Notes: generated by a model from the letters alone, not told the origin. Numbered from the stretch's first letter, positions 47,511-57,490 are shown. The stretch is DNA of 64,000 nt from a candidate division KSB1 bacterium (GCA_034506255.1 JAPDPX010000004.1:372001-436000), one strand, 5' to 3'. Made by a program: numbers and translations.

Positions 47511-47895
47511 GAAGCAATGAGACGGCCCTCCTGGGCCGGCCGGACCGTGACCGCAAAATTGTCATTCTTCCTGCCCTCTGCGCAGTCGCGAAAGCCCCGC
47601 CCTGGCTGAAGGTGAAGCCACTTGAGAGCAATACGCAAGCGACCCGCAAGTGCAGCGGGAAGGACTGCAAATCGCGAGCGAACCTACACAGCCGCGCCGG
47701 CAAAGTCAAGCTCTTCCTGCCGGCGCGGCATGGCGCAACCCCCCAAATGCGGGAATCCTCCGCCAGCCATCCGCGCGGCGCGCTGCGGTCAACTGTGCGG
47801 CGCGCCTGCTTCTGCGGCACGGTCCGGAGAACGAGGGGATGCGGGGCATAAGGCGGCAGCCTGCGGTGAATTGCGGCGGGAAAGCGATGCGGGGC
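47511..47895. other. 385-base gap between the CDF transporter and phosphatase genes
   Basis: No gene or structured RNA is recognised. Both flanking genes run leftward, so the gap should hold the promoter of the phosphatase/RCK operon. Confidence 0.4.
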
Positions 47896-48807
47896 TCAGC
47901 CGGCGGCAACGCTGCCCGGCTCAACATGCACATTGACGTCGAAGATATCCAGGCCGGCGGCACACAGGTGATGCTTGACGGCATGGGCGATTTCGTGACC
48001 GTGACGCACCGTGGCCTCGCCATCGACGACGATGTGAATGTCCACCTGATATGTCAAACCGCTTTTGCGCACACGGCATTTTTCGACCGCCAGCACGCCG
48101 GGGACGCTTTTACTCACCTCGCGAATTTTCGCCGCCAGTGCAGGCGCAGGCGCGGTGTCCATGACTTCACGAACGGCCTGGCGCAGCAGGCGGACGCCAT
48201 TGCCGCCGATGACAGCACACGCCAGCAGCGTGGCCCAATCGTCGGCACTCTCATAGCCGGGACCGCCGAACAAGGCAATGGCAATGCCGATGAATGCCGC
48301 CAGCGAGGTGAGAACATCGGAACGATGATGCCAGGCATCGGAGCGCACCGCCGTGCTGTTGATCGCCTCGCCCACCCGCAAGACAAAACGAAAGAGCAGC
48401 TCCTTGCTCGCCACCACCAGCAGCAGCACCAGCAGCGTGAACGGTGCCGGGGCATGATGCGGTGTCAGAATCTCGCGAATGCTCTGAATCACCAGGCCGA
48501 GGGCCGCGCCCAACAGTCCCAACGCCACCACCAGGGCGGCCAGCGGCTCGGCTTTGCCGTGGCCAAAAGGATGATTGGCATCCGGCGGCCGCGCCGCAAT
48601 CTGCAATCCGCCCCACACCACTGTTGTGCTGAAAATATCGAGCGTGGACTCGATGCCGTCGGCGATCAGTGCGTAGGAATTGCCGACTACGCCGGAAATG
48701 ATTTTTACGATCGCCAAACTGGCATTCACCAGCACGCCCGTGAGGACAGCGCGCATGCCCTGGCCAGCGCGATCTCGGATTGCAGTGTGCAGTTGTGGAT
48801 TCATCAT
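47896..48807 (-). CDS. Cation diffusion facilitator (CDF) family metal exporter
   Basis: This is a 303-aa transporter with six helices. Metal-site motifs are SYALIADGIESTLD (helix 2) and AWHHRSDVLTS (helix 5), with NHPFGHGKAE between helices 2 and 3, and a C-terminal cytosolic domain with DIHIVVDGE and a His-rich tail. Helix 2 has D..E and helix 5 HHRSD. Zn2+, Fe2+, Cd2+ or Mn2+ are possible. A longer frame upstream crosses the next promoter and is not coding; the ATG at 48807 is chosen, with AGCAAG just before it. Confidence 0.92.
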   Translation of the reverse strand: MMNPQLHTAIRDRAGQGMRAVLTGVLVNASLAIVKIISGVVGNSYALIADGIESTLDIFSTTVVWGGLQIAARPPDANHPFGHGKAEPLAALVVALGLLGAALGLVIQSIREILTPHHAPAPFTLLVLLLVVASKELLFRFVLRVGEAINSTAVRSDAWHHRSDVLTSLAAFIGIAIALFGGPGYESADDWATLLACAVIGGNGVRLLRQAVREVMDTAPAPALAAKIREVSKSVPGVLAVEKCRVRKSGLTYQVDIHIVVDGEATVRHGHEIAHAVKHHLCAAGLDIFDVNVHVEPGSVAAG

Positions 48808-49023
48808 CTTGCTGCGCGGCTGTGTGTGCTGCATCAGCGGCAAAACTGTGCCTGGCGTGCGGGCAAAACCATGACCGGTTGCCCGGTCAAACCGCCTTTC
48901 GCACCATGCCCTCGTTAATAAAAGACGTGCCCGAATGATATCAAAATCATTCTTTCCAAAAAAGAAAAATGACCGCCGGCGGGAAAGACTGAGCACCGCT
49001 GCGCAGGCTTGGGAAGCCGCAGC

Positions 49024-49052
49024 TTGACACGGCCGCGATTTGTCGCTATCTT
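49024..49052 (+). promoter_or_regulatory. Sigma-70-type promoter for the SDR gene
   Basis: A perfect TTGACA (49024-49029), a 17-base spacer and TATCTT (49047-49052) lie about 70 bases upstream of the SDR start in the divergent CDF/SDR gap. It is the best promoter match in the window. Nothing else was recognised in this 317-base gap. Confidence 0.65.
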
Positions 49053-49124
49053 GCCGCCAGTCAATCCCTGCGATCGCTGTTGCTGACCGTGTTGTCGCTT
49101 CGCGTGATAGTGAGGAAATGGAAA

Positions 49125-49910
49125 ATGAGTCGTGCCCTGGCATCCTACTGGTCGGGAAAGACTGTATTGCTCACCGGCGCTTCTTCCGGTCTGGGCGCCG
49201 CAGTGGTGGAGGCACTGGCGCCCTTCGGACTCTCCTTCGGCTTGCTCAGCCGCCGGTACGAATTGATGCAGGCGCTCGCCGCGCGGCTGGCGCACACGGG
49301 CAGCACATTTTGGCTGCGCGGCTGCGACGTGCGCGAGCGGCAGCAGGTCGGCGAGGCGGTGCGTGCATTTCAGCAACATGCCGGCCGCCTGGATGTGGTC
49401 TGGGTGAACAGCGGCATCAGCCTGGACACTTCCTTCCGCAACTGGAAGTGGGAGGCTGCCGAAACGCTGCTGCAGACCAACCTGTACGGTGCGCTGTATA
49501 CCATCATTGCGGCGCTGGAGATCATGGTGCCGCAGCGTGCCGGCGTGGTCGTGGGCATCGGCTCGGCGGCTTCCATGCGCGGCCTGCCCTATCGTGGCCT
49601 GTACAGCGTGAGCAAGATCAGCCTGGCTTATTTGCTCGAAAGCCTGGCGGTCGAGCTGCCGGAAATTCAATTCACCATGATTCATCCCGGATTTGTGGAC
49701 ACGGACATCAACCGGGGCAATCCCAACCGCTTTTGGCTGATGCAACCGCCGCAAGCCGCGCGTTTGATGATCACAGCCGTGGCAAAACGCAAACGGCTTT
49801 ACATCTATCCGTGGCGCATGAGCCTGCTGTATCACCTGACGCAGGCCCTGCCCACCGCGCTGTATGTGCCGCTGTTGCGCCGCCTGATGCATTTGAGCAA
49901 GCCGGCCTGA
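49125..49910 (+). CDS. Short-chain dehydrogenase/reductase
   Basis: This 261-aa classical SDR has the cofactor motif TGASSGLG (17-24), a conserved NSG (for NNAG), catalytic Ser in GIGSAAS and YSVSK (about 160-164) with the active-site Tyr and Lys. The ATG at 49125 has GAGG nine bases upstream. The basic residues after the first strand (LSRRYELM) suggest NADP(H). The substrate is unknown; the C-terminal hydrophobic tail resembles DhrS7/lipid-type SDRs. An alpha/beta hydrolase gene follows. Confidence 0.88.
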   Translation: MSRALASYWSGKTVLLTGASSGLGAAVVEALAPFGLSFGLLSRRYELMQALAARLAHTGSTFWLRGCDVRERQQVGEAVRAFQQHAGRLDVVWVNSGISLDTSFRNWKWEAAETLLQTNLYGALYTIIAALEIMVPQRAGVVVGIGSAASMRGLPYRGLYSVSKISLAYLLESLAVELPEIQFTMIHPGFVDTDINRGNPNRFWLMQPPQAARLMITAVAKRKRLYIYPWRMSLLYHLTQALPTALYVPLLRRLMHLSKPA

Positions 49911-50036
49911 CCCCCGGGTTCGACAAGTCGGCAGATGAGCAGGAGAATGCGCTCGCGACCGCGAAGTTTTCCCAAGACCGGGCACCCTGGCTGCATTGGT
50001 TTGCAAACAAGGTTCTGCGCAATGGATGGGAGCAGA

Positions 50037-51140
50037 ATGCACGCCAAGACTTTGCGGCTGCCGCCGGCTGCCGCCTGGCTGGATGAACTCTTTTGCCGTG
50101 GCATGCAGATGATCGCGCGCCGCCAGGAACGCCAGTTTCCGCCACTGCCTGCCACGGCACCGCCCGGCGCACAAACCGCTTCCCTGTTTCCGCCCGTTGC
50201 GCGCTGCCGCAGGGAGGAAGTGCGGCGCACTGCCTGGCAACGGCAGGGTCGCATCTGGCGCTGCGAGCTTGCCTTCCCCTCCGCGCTGGCGTCGGCCTGG
50301 CCGGAGAACAACACGGTTTTCGTCCGAACCTTTGCACCGCAACCCGATCTCTCCCTGCCGGCGGTGATCGTGGTGCACGGTCTGATGAGTCTCTCGACGC
50401 TGGCGTATCGCCCCTTCTTGCAGGCCATTGTGGCTGCGGGCGCGGCCGCTCATTTCATCGAGCTGCCTTATCACCATCGCCGCACGCCGGCGGGCAGTTT
50501 TTCCGGCGATCTTTTCTACACCGCGAATTTTGAACTCACCTGGCAGGCGGCACGGCAGGCCATCGCCGATATTCGCCGTCTGACACATGGCCTGCGCGCC
50601 GGCGAGGCGCCGGTGACTGGCATCCTGGGCTTCAGTCTGGGCGCCTGGCTGGCCGCGTTGACCATCTGCGGCGAGCCGGAGCTTGATTTTGCCCTGCTCG
50701 CCATGCCGCCGGCTTCATTCAATGATCTGGTGTGGGAGGCGGCACTGGGGCGCCGGCTGCGCATGCAACTGGAACGGGCGCAGTGGTCGCGACCGCAAAC
50801 CGCCGCCCTCACCGCACGCCTGGATCCTCTCAGCTATCAACCGCTGCTGTCACGGGAACGCATCGAGGTTTTCGCCGCGGCTCATGATGCGATCGTGCCC
50901 CTGGCGCACGTGCGGGCGTTGCAGCAGGCGTGGTCGCTGGTGCACGTGCACGAATATGCCGCCGGCCATCTCACCATCATGCTGTCGCCGCAGTTCAAAC
51001 GTGACGCCTCCCTGGCGCTGCGGCGGCACTTGCAGCAGGGTGGCAGGGCCGCAGCGGCGCCGTCCCGGCGGCAACCCGCCGCGAAGCAGAACCCGGAGCC
51101 GTGTTCGCCTCTCCCGGCTGGCGCGCCAGCGTCTGCGTAA
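50037..51140 (+). CDS. Alpha/beta hydrolase
   Basis: This protein of about 367 aa has an alpha/beta-hydrolase core: oxyanion-hole segment VIVVHGLMS (about 110-118), nucleophile elbow GFSLGAW (about 198-204), acid segment AAHDAIVPL and a final His (YAAGHLTIM). The catalytic triad is therefore Ser-Asp-His. The C-terminal 40 residues are basic and low in complexity. The start is not certain: ATG 50037 has GGGAG 4 bases upstream, and an ATG five codons earlier is possible. The substrate is unknown. Confidence 0.8.
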   Translation: MHAKTLRLPPAAAWLDELFCRGMQMIARRQERQFPPLPATAPPGAQTASLFPPVARCRREEVRRTAWQRQGRIWRCELAFPSALASAWPENNTVFVRTFAPQPDLSLPAVIVVHGLMSLSTLAYRPFLQAIVAAGAAAHFIELPYHHRRTPAGSFSGDLFYTANFELTWQAARQAIADIRRLTHGLRAGEAPVTGILGFSLGAWLAALTICGEPELDFALLAMPPASFNDLVWEAALGRRLRMQLERAQWSRPQTAALTARLDPLSYQPLLSRERIEVFAAAHDAIVPLAHVRALQQAWSLVHVHEYAAGHLTIMLSPQFKRDASLALRRHLQQGGRAAAAPSRRQPAAKQNPEPCSPLPAGAPASA

Positions 51141-51374
51141 CACGGCAACAGCCGCAACCGGGTATGCCGGATGCCGAATGCCTGGATTCACACCGCGGGT
51201 TGAATCTCTGTTGCACCGTGAAAATTGTGTCCGGAAAAATCTCCGCGGTCAAGGTGGTTTTTTCGGATCCCGCGGGGCAAATGGCATGCGCGCCTGCACA
51301 CCCGGCACTATGACAACGCCGCGCAGGCATCTCGTCAGTCTGCAGAGGTTCGCGTGGTATTGCCATGCCGTTTT

Positions 51375-51688
51375 CGAAATTCACCCGTTTGCCGAAGGCG
51401 TCACGGCGTCTCTCCCACGAAAATGGACTGCCACGAAAGGGCTTTCCCGTGGGATTTCTGCTTTCGTGGGCGGATGGTATGTGTTTGATCCTGACCCTTG
51501 GGGTTGCATCGCGGTTGTACTGTCTGAATTTTGCATGCCGGCTTGCTGTTGTCCGGAAGAAAGGGCGTGAGTGACGTGCACGCCTGCCGGAGTTGACCGC
51601 ACCTTGGCCTGCAAAATTTTGGATGCACCATTTCCTGGATGGTTGGGCGTCGCGATCAAACCGGTGTTTCTTGCGGAAGGGATCAATC
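51375..51688 (+). repeat. Dispersed intergenic repeat, copy 2
   Basis: Blocks A (51375-51563) and B (51587-51688) match the reverse complement of 18851-19043 and 18572-18671. They lie 23 bases apart here, against about 179 bases in copy 1. Block A is nearly gap-free between copies, with scattered substitutions. It fills much of the 0.88-kb gap (51141-52018), in which I see no other gene. A short frame in block A is open in both copies but is not called as a gene. Confidence 0.8.
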
Positions 51689-52018
51689 CGGGTGGAAAAT
51701 TCCGGCGCCTGAGAATAAATTCTCAGACGCATAACTCAAACCGTCTGAAAGCGGCTGACCAGCAATCGGGTGATCAGTCGACCTTGGCCAACTTGAAGCT
51801 TTGGGCCTGCGATTTCACTCGCAGGCAGAGAGGGCAACACGACCCTTGCAAAATTCAGGTGCGAACAAGCCGGGCTGAATCTTTGGGGTTGACATTTCTG
51901 CCATGGCGTCCGTCGGCCGTGAGGCGATGTGGTCTTGCGCCTTTGCCGGGAATTGCTATTTTTTGTATGCCTGCAGACCATCGCAATCATTACTCTGCCA
52001 CCGTGAAAGGTAGGGCCC

Positions 52019-52927
52019 ATGTTTTTGTTCGACAGTCACGTGCATTTCTTCTCCCACGATTTTTTCACTGCGCTGATTCGTCAAAAGGATCCGGCCGCCA
52101 ACCTCGAGGAGGAGCTTGCGAAGCTGGCTGCCGCCGCCGGGCTGGAGCTGCCCGGCCGCCGGGTGAGCGTGCATCTCAAGCGGTGGCTGGAGGAATTTGA
52201 CCGCCATGGCGTCGATCGCGCAGTAATCTTTGCCAGTTTGCCGGAGGAAATCGTGGCAGTTGGCGAGGCGCTCGCGCTGGCCGCCGGCCGGTTGGCCGGC
52301 TATTTCCTGATCAATCCCCGCAACGGCGGCAGTGTCGAGCTGGTGCACAAGCTCAGCGAGCAACTCGGTTACCGCGGCGTGCTGCTGTTTCCGGCGCTGC
52401 ATCACTATCATCTGTATGACGAGACGCTGCTGCCGTTTTTCGAAGCCGTGGCGCAGCGCCGTCTCAATGTGCTGGTGCACTGCGGCATGCTGCAGATCAA
52501 ACTGCGCGATCTGCTCGGCCTGCCCCGCGTTTACGAGAGCCGCTTCGCGCAACCACTCGATCTGCAGCCGGTTGCCAACCGTTTCCGACAGACGGCCTTC
52601 ATCATTCCGCACTTTGGTGCCGGCTTGTTCCGCGAGACGCTGCTGCTGGGCGCACAATGCGAAAACGTCTACGTCGACACCTCCAGCTCCAATGCCTGGA
52701 TCGCCACGCAACCTGCAACGCTCACGCTCGCGGAGGTTTTTCACCGCAGCCGCGCCGTCTTTGGCGCCGAACGGCTGCTGTTCGGCAGCGATTCCGGGGT
52801 GTTTCCGCGCGGCTGGCGCAGGGATCTCTTCCAGGCGCAACAGCTCGCCATGAGACAGGCGGGTTTCAGTGAAAGCGAGATGGCGCTGGTTTTCGGCGAA
52901 AATTTGCGGCGCCTGCTGGAGGGCTGA
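52019..52927 (+). CDS. Amidohydrolase-family metal-dependent hydrolase (TIM-barrel)
   Basis: This 302-aa protein has metal-binding motifs of the amidohydrolase-2 family: FDSHVHF at the N-terminus, VHCGM in the middle, IPHFGAG and FGSDSG near the C-terminus. AAGG lies upstream of the ATG. Members act on amide, ester or ring bonds (for example ACMSD-like enzymes). The substrate cannot be read from sequence. It is followed after one base by a small gene with a GGAGGG ribosome site inside the amidohydrolase end. Confidence 0.85.
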   Translation: MFLFDSHVHFFSHDFFTALIRQKDPAANLEEELAKLAAAAGLELPGRRVSVHLKRWLEEFDRHGVDRAVIFASLPEEIVAVGEALALAAGRLAGYFLINPRNGGSVELVHKLSEQLGYRGVLLFPALHHYHLYDETLLPFFEAVAQRRLNVLVHCGMLQIKLRDLLGLPRVYESRFAQPLDLQPVANRFRQTAFIIPHFGAGLFRETLLLGAQCENVYVDTSSSNAWIATQPATLTLAEVFHRSRAVFGAERLLFGSDSGVFPRGWRRDLFQAQQLAMRQAGFSESEMALVFGENLRRLLEG

Positions 52928-52928
52928 A

Positions 52929-53255
52929 GTGGATCGCGATTACCTGGTGGAACTGGCAGAGGCACGGCAGGTGCTTGGGGCGGGCAATATCGGCCGGGCA
53001 CGGACGTGTGCGCGCCGCGCTGCCGGCATGGTGTTGCGCGCCGCGATTGGGGTGGGCCCCTCCCCCGCCTGTTATGCGCCCACTTTCATCCTGGCCCTGC
53101 ACAAGCTGGCCTCGGATGCGGCCTATCCGCCGGCCGTCCGGGAAGCCGCCGGCCGGCTGGTCGATCGTTCCAAACCCGACCGCACCAGCGCCTCGCAAAA
53201 TCCCGTGCAGGATGCCGAGATCATCCTGAAATATTTTGGCTTTCCCCTTTCCTGA
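52929..53255 (+). CDS. Small helical protein of unknown function, coupled to the amidohydrolase
   Basis: This 108-aa protein starts at a GTG one base after the amidohydrolase stop, with GGAGGG upstream. It is rich in Ala and Arg, with no signal peptide or membrane segment. No family was recognised; the Ala-rich helices loosely resemble HEPN-type proteins, but I do not claim that. A longer frame reading into the amidohydrolase gene is a shadow. Confidence 0.62.
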   Translation: MDRDYLVELAEARQVLGAGNIGRARTCARRAAGMVLRAAIGVGPSPACYAPTFILALHKLASDAAYPPAVREAAGRLVDRSKPDRTSASQNPVQDAEIILKYFGFPLS

Positions 53256-53392
53256 AGGAAGGCTGCCGCGGGTATTGCGGGAGGCGGTTTTTGCCGCAAC
53301 TTGCTGCCTGAGGTGCGGTGACTCACCCGCATGACATCCCGTTGCAGCCAAAATGGCGGCGCGGTTCAAGGGGAGAACTCGAGAGCAGAGCC

Positions 53393-54331
53393 ATGCAATC
53401 GCGCAAAGCCTTGTGGCAGCGCCCGCGTGTGGGGTTGGCTCTGGGCGGCGGCGGCGCCCGCGGCCTGGCACACATTGGCGTGTTGAAAGTCTTCGAAGCC
53501 AACCGCATTCCGATCGACGTGATCGCCGGCACCAGCATCGGTGCCCTGGTGGGCGCCGCCTATGCCCTCGAGCCGCGGGCGCAGGCGGTGGAGCAACGGG
53601 CAATGGCATTCCTCACCAGCAACGAATTCGAGCAGAGCGGGCTGGAGTTGTTCAAGAAAAAAAAAGAGGCGGAAAATTTCTTCGCTCAGGTGGCGACTTA
53701 TGTGAAGGAGCGCATCGTCATCAACCTGGCACACAGCCGGCCCTCGCTGGTGGGCGGCTGGCGCATTGTCAAAGCCGTCAACTTCATTCTGGCAGACAAA
53801 ACGTTCGAGGAATTGCATCTGCCGCTGGCGTGTGTCGCCACGGACCTGGGCACGGGTGAGGAAATCGTGTTTCGCGAGGGGCCCATCCGGCATGCCGTGG
53901 CGGCCAGCATGTCCATCCCAGGTTTCCTGCCGCCCGTCAATTTTCGTGGTTATCAAATGGTGGATGGCGCCGTGGTGGCGCCGGTGCCGGTTCTGGCGTG
54001 CCACGAGCTGGGTGCGGAGATCGTCATCGCCGTCGATGTCGGACAAACTCTCGACGGCCTGCCGGAATTCGAAAACGTGGTGGACATCATCTTCCGTGCC
54101 AACACCATCACCAGCCGCCGCCTGAATCACATGCTGCTGCAACTGGCGGATGTGACAATCCGGCCCAACGTCGGCGGCGTGCATTGGGCGGAGTTTCGCC
54201 GCGCCAGCGAGCTGGTGGCGGAGGGCGAGCGTGCGGCTGCGGCAATGCTGCCCGTGTTGCAGCGTCTGCTGCGGCAGCGATCACGCGGGTGGAAACGGTG
54301 GCTGCGCCGCAATGGCCGGCGCCGGTCTTGA
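53393..54331 (+). CDS. Patatin-like phospholipase (RssA-type)
   Basis: This 312-aa protein has the patatin Ser-Asp dyad: an oxyanion GGGGARG (18-24), nucleophile GTSIG (46-50, Ser48) and DGA (near 190). It resembles the bacterial RssA/YchK group, which are acyl hydrolases of lipid A or phospholipids with unknown physiological substrates. The ATG has a weak ribosome site; a GTG 25 codons upstream is possible. The C-terminal 30 residues are strongly basic. Confidence 0.9.
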   Translation: MQSRKALWQRPRVGLALGGGGARGLAHIGVLKVFEANRIPIDVIAGTSIGALVGAAYALEPRAQAVEQRAMAFLTSNEFEQSGLELFKKKKEAENFFAQVATYVKERIVINLAHSRPSLVGGWRIVKAVNFILADKTFEELHLPLACVATDLGTGEEIVFREGPIRHAVAASMSIPGFLPPVNFRGYQMVDGAVVAPVPVLACHELGAEIVIAVDVGQTLDGLPEFENVVDIIFRANTITSRRLNHMLLQLADVTIRPNVGGVHWAEFRRASELVAEGERAAAAMLPVLQRLLRQRSRGWKRWLRRNGRRRS

Positions 54332-54477
54332 CGCGGAGGCGACTTTGTCCTCAACCAAAAGCAAAGGCGCACAGCCATCCTGCCCCGAAAAGCGGCGCCG
54401 CCAGGTCCGGCTCACCTGAATTGAACAGACTTGACTCTGCCCGGCAACCCGCGAAAACCCACAACAGCGGCTGCTCT

Positions 54478-55479
54478 TTAACTTGGGCCGGCGGCGGCCA
54501 CTCCCTCCACCCGCAGCACCACCTTCCCAATATTGCGGTTCATCGCAACATACGCGTGTGCCTGCTCCACTTCCGTGAGCGGGAAGACGCGATCGATCAC
54601 CGGTTGCACCAGGCCCTTGCGCAGCAGCGGCATGACTTTGCGGCGGAACAGGCGGGTCAATTCAGCCTTTTCCTCCACGGAGCGCGAGCGCAGCACAGAA
54701 CCGATGACGCGCTGCCGCCGGCGCAACAGGGTGGCGAGATCGATTTCCGCCTTTGCCCCGCCCATCACGCCGATGATCACCAACCGGCCTTTCGTTTTCA
54801 GCAGCGAGAGATTCCTGGCGAAGTAGGAGGCGCCGATGCAATCGAGAATCACGTCGACGCCGGCGCCGTTGGTGATTTTCAGCACGCGTTCGGCAAAATC
54901 GACGGTGCGATGATTGATGGCATGGTTGGCGCCCAGCTCGAGGCAGCGTTCGAGCTTGGCTTCAGATCCGGCGGTGACGATCACCCACGCGCCGGCATAG
55001 CGTGCAAGTTGAATCGCGGCGGTTCCCACGCCGCTGGCACCGGCGTGAAGCAACACAATTTCACGCGCGTGCAGGCGGGCTTCGACAAACAGATTGACAA
55101 AGGCGGTGTAAAATGCCTCCGGCATGGCGGCGGCCAGCTCGAAGGTCCACGCCGGTGGGATCTCCAGCAGCAAGTCTTGCGGGCAGCTTGCGTATTCGGC
55201 ATATCCGCCGCCGGGCAGCAAACAACACACACGGTCACCGGGCTTCCAGGGCGACACTTCCGCGCCGGTGGCGACAATCACGCCGGCGGCTTCCAGCCCC
55301 ATGATCTCGGAGGCGCCGGGAGGCGGCGGATAGAAGCCGCGGCGCTGCAGCAGATCGGCGCGGTTTACGGCGGTGGCGTGGACTTTGATCAGGACCTCCC
55401 GGCTGTGATACTCCGGGAGTGGACATTCGGCGAGGTAGAGCTGGCGGGTTTCATCATTTTTGACGTGAATGGCTAACAC
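54478..55479 (-). CDS. NAD(P)H quinone oxidoreductase (PIG3/QOR-like, MDR superfamily)
   Basis: This 333-aa protein is a zinc-free MDR reductase with NRADLLQRRGFYPPP near 48-62, the cofactor motif HAGASGVGTAAIQLA near 140 and a closing VFPLTEVEQAHAYV. It fits the TP53I3-like quinone oxidoreductase branch (about 325-335 aa). GTG 55479 has AGGAT nine bases upstream; a longer frame upstream is not supported. It appears monocistronic and convergent with the patatin gene. Confidence 0.87.
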   Translation of the reverse strand: MLAIHVKNDETRQLYLAECPLPEYHSREVLIKVHATAVNRADLLQRRGFYPPPPGASEIMGLEAAGVIVATGAEVSPWKPGDRVCCLLPGGGYAEYASCPQDLLLEIPPAWTFELAAAMPEAFYTAFVNLFVEARLHAREIVLLHAGASGVGTAAIQLARYAGAWVIVTAGSEAKLERCLELGANHAINHRTVDFAERVLKITNGAGVDVILDCIGASYFARNLSLLKTKGRLVIIGVMGGAKAEIDLATLLRRRQRVIGSVLRSRSVEEKAELTRLFRRKVMPLLRKGLVQPVIDRVFPLTEVEQAHAYVAMNRNIGKVVLRVEGVAAAGPS

Positions 55480-55779
55480 GGCGGGTATCCTTTTGCACTT
55501 GGAGCGGTCATTCCCTGCGCAGGGCAGTGCCTCCGTGCCACGGGCATCTTGCTTGCAGGCGCCCACTTTTTCGCCGCGCCCGCGAGCACGCGGCACGACC
55601 GCCGGTTTTGTCCGGCTGACGCGGATCCGCTGCGCAGCCGGCGCGGTAATTCAAGCCGCTGCAATCTACTAGGCCGCCTGACAAATTGCAAATTTTATTT
55701 CCGCCACTTTTGTGATCCTCCCCAAAAGCGCCCGCCTGCCGGTATAATTCCAGGTTAAGCGGGGAGCACAGGCAGGATT

Positions 55780-56796
55780 GTGTTCAGTTATTTGCTTTGG
55801 ATTTGGATTGCGATGATCAGGTCATTGATGTTGCTGCCGGCAACCGCTCTGTTGTTGAGCGGTTGCTTTGGCGACGTGTCGCATGAGAACCCGCTCGATC
55901 CCCGTTCCGATCGCTTCATCAAAACCGGAGTACTGCGCGGGCAGGTGACGACCTACTATCAGCCTTTTCTGGCACTGCGCGGGGTGACCATCGAACTGTC
56001 GCCGCAAAATCTCAGCACCACCACCGATGCCGACGGGCTCTTCAGTTTTCGCGAAGTGCCGGTGGGCGAATATTGGGTGTTCGCCCGTGATCCGCGCTAT
56101 GTGAAAGATTCCGTGCGCGTAACGGTGCAACAGGAGGTGCCGCAACGTGTGCAATTCAAGCTGGATGCCCTGCCGCAAATCGATGCCTTTGTCGGGCGCA
56201 CCTTTCATGTGGGCAGCCTGCCGCCCGAGGAGGACGTGTATTTCGCGCTGTTCGAAGCGGAGGTGTCCGATCCCGACGGCCCGGCGGATATTGCCAGGGT
56301 GACTCTCGAAATTCCCGCGCTGGGTTTGCAGGACACCATGCAAGCCACCGCCACCGCCGGCTTGTTTGACTTCCGACTTTTTGGTTCAGAATTGCCACGG
56401 GGGGAACTGCACTCGGCCATCGGTTATGCCATACGCCTCAACGTCCGCGACCGCCTGGGCAGCAGGGCCAATCCCAAAGAGCTGATCCTCTTTCGCATCA
56501 TTGATCAACTGCCCAAAGCCGAAACGCCACGCGATTTGCAGGTGGTCACGGCGCGTCCGCTCTTAAGCTGGTCCCCCATGACCCTGCCTTTCCCCTTCCG
56601 CTATCGCGTGCGGGTAACACGCGTGGTGGGCGGCGTCAGCACCCTGGCGTGGGAAAGTCCCGCACTCGAGGAACAGAATACAACGGTGGCGGTGGATCGC
56701 ACGCTGGCCAGCGGCGAATACCGCTGGACGGTTTCCGTGAGCGATGAATTCGGCAACACCAGCACCTCGGCACCGGCGGCTTTTCGCGTGCAATGA
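55780..56796 (+). CDS. Lipoprotein with carboxypeptidase-regulatory-like (Cna-B-type) domain
   Basis: This 338-aa lipoprotein has a signal with lipobox LLSGC (about 25-29). A beta-sandwich resembling CarboxypepD_reg domains follows (GVLRGQVTTYYQPFLALRGVTI then TTTDADGLFSFREVPVGEYWV), then a fibronectin-like C-terminal half ending SVSDEFGNTSTSAPAAF. It probably binds sugars or protein partners at the envelope. The GTG start has a moderate AGGAT-type site; an ATG 11 codons later is also possible. The 300 bases upstream hold nothing recognised. Confidence 0.75.
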   Translation: MFSYLLWIWIAMIRSLMLLPATALLLSGCFGDVSHENPLDPRSDRFIKTGVLRGQVTTYYQPFLALRGVTIELSPQNLSTTTDADGLFSFREVPVGEYWVFARDPRYVKDSVRVTVQQEVPQRVQFKLDALPQIDAFVGRTFHVGSLPPEEDVYFALFEAEVSDPDGPADIARVTLEIPALGLQDTMQATATAGLFDFRLFGSELPRGELHSAIGYAIRLNVRDRLGSRANPKELILFRIIDQLPKAETPRDLQVVTARPLLSWSPMTLPFPFRYRVRVTRVVGGVSTLAWESPALEEQNTTVAVDRTLASGEYRWTVSVSDEFGNTSTSAPAAFRVQ

Positions 56797-57061
56797 GGTG
56801 CGCTGCCGGTGGCGGGAGCAGACGCGGCGGCGACCGGCAGGACTCATGGCATCCGTGAAAAGGTCGCGGCGCAGGTTCTCAATCCAATATCACCGACTTT
56901 TCCGAAGCAATAAAATTCGAAGACCAAAACAAACGCAAAGCCGCTGCGATGCAAGGAGTTTTCTGCAGGAATGGTTCAACACAAGTCGCTTTACCACAAA
57001 GATCACAGCCGCCATGAAGTTTTCCCCGTGCTCCGGGCAGGTTTTTATGGTTTGAAAAAGT

Positions 57062-57199
57062 GTTTGTCCGAAATCAATGACTTTGCAACGACGGTTTCTG
57101 CGGCGGGTTGGCCGTTGCTTCAAACGCCCCGGATTGTCACCGGGGCCGGCTGTTTTGAACACCCCGGCTCAACCGGGGTGGGAACGATTTCGGACAAAC
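57062..57199. repeat. 138-bp structured element with perfect 14-bp terminal inverted repeats
   Basis: The ends GTTTGTCCGAAATC (57062-57075) and GATTTCGGACAAAC (57186-57199) are exact reverse complements. Inside are two GC-rich hairpins: CCCCGG/CCGGGG (57127-57132 / 57140-57145) and CACCCCGG/CCGGGGTG (57160-57167 / 57173-57180). There is no coding frame, and the 56797-57490 gap holds no other gene. It resembles a MITE or a palindromic unit; no second copy was found here. Confidence 0.65.
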
Positions 57200-57490
57200 G
57201 CCAAAAATCTCAGCGAAACCTCCGCGGCTTCGTATCTTGGCCCGGGGTTTTTGGGGCTTTGCTTGAAAAGTTGGTGACATTGAGCCTGCAGCCCGCATTT
57301 TCATCGTGAGGGAGTGTGCCAACGCACCGGCCAATTACGTCGCAGGAATCATTACCCCCGGGAAGTTTGTTTTGAACCGCGCAGGCGCCGGGCACGCAAA
57401 GCAATACAAGTTTGGCGTCCGTCGCCTCCCCGCGGTTCACATTTGCCTGCGGCAGGAATGCCAAATTCAGGGAAGTGTTCGCATCACGCT

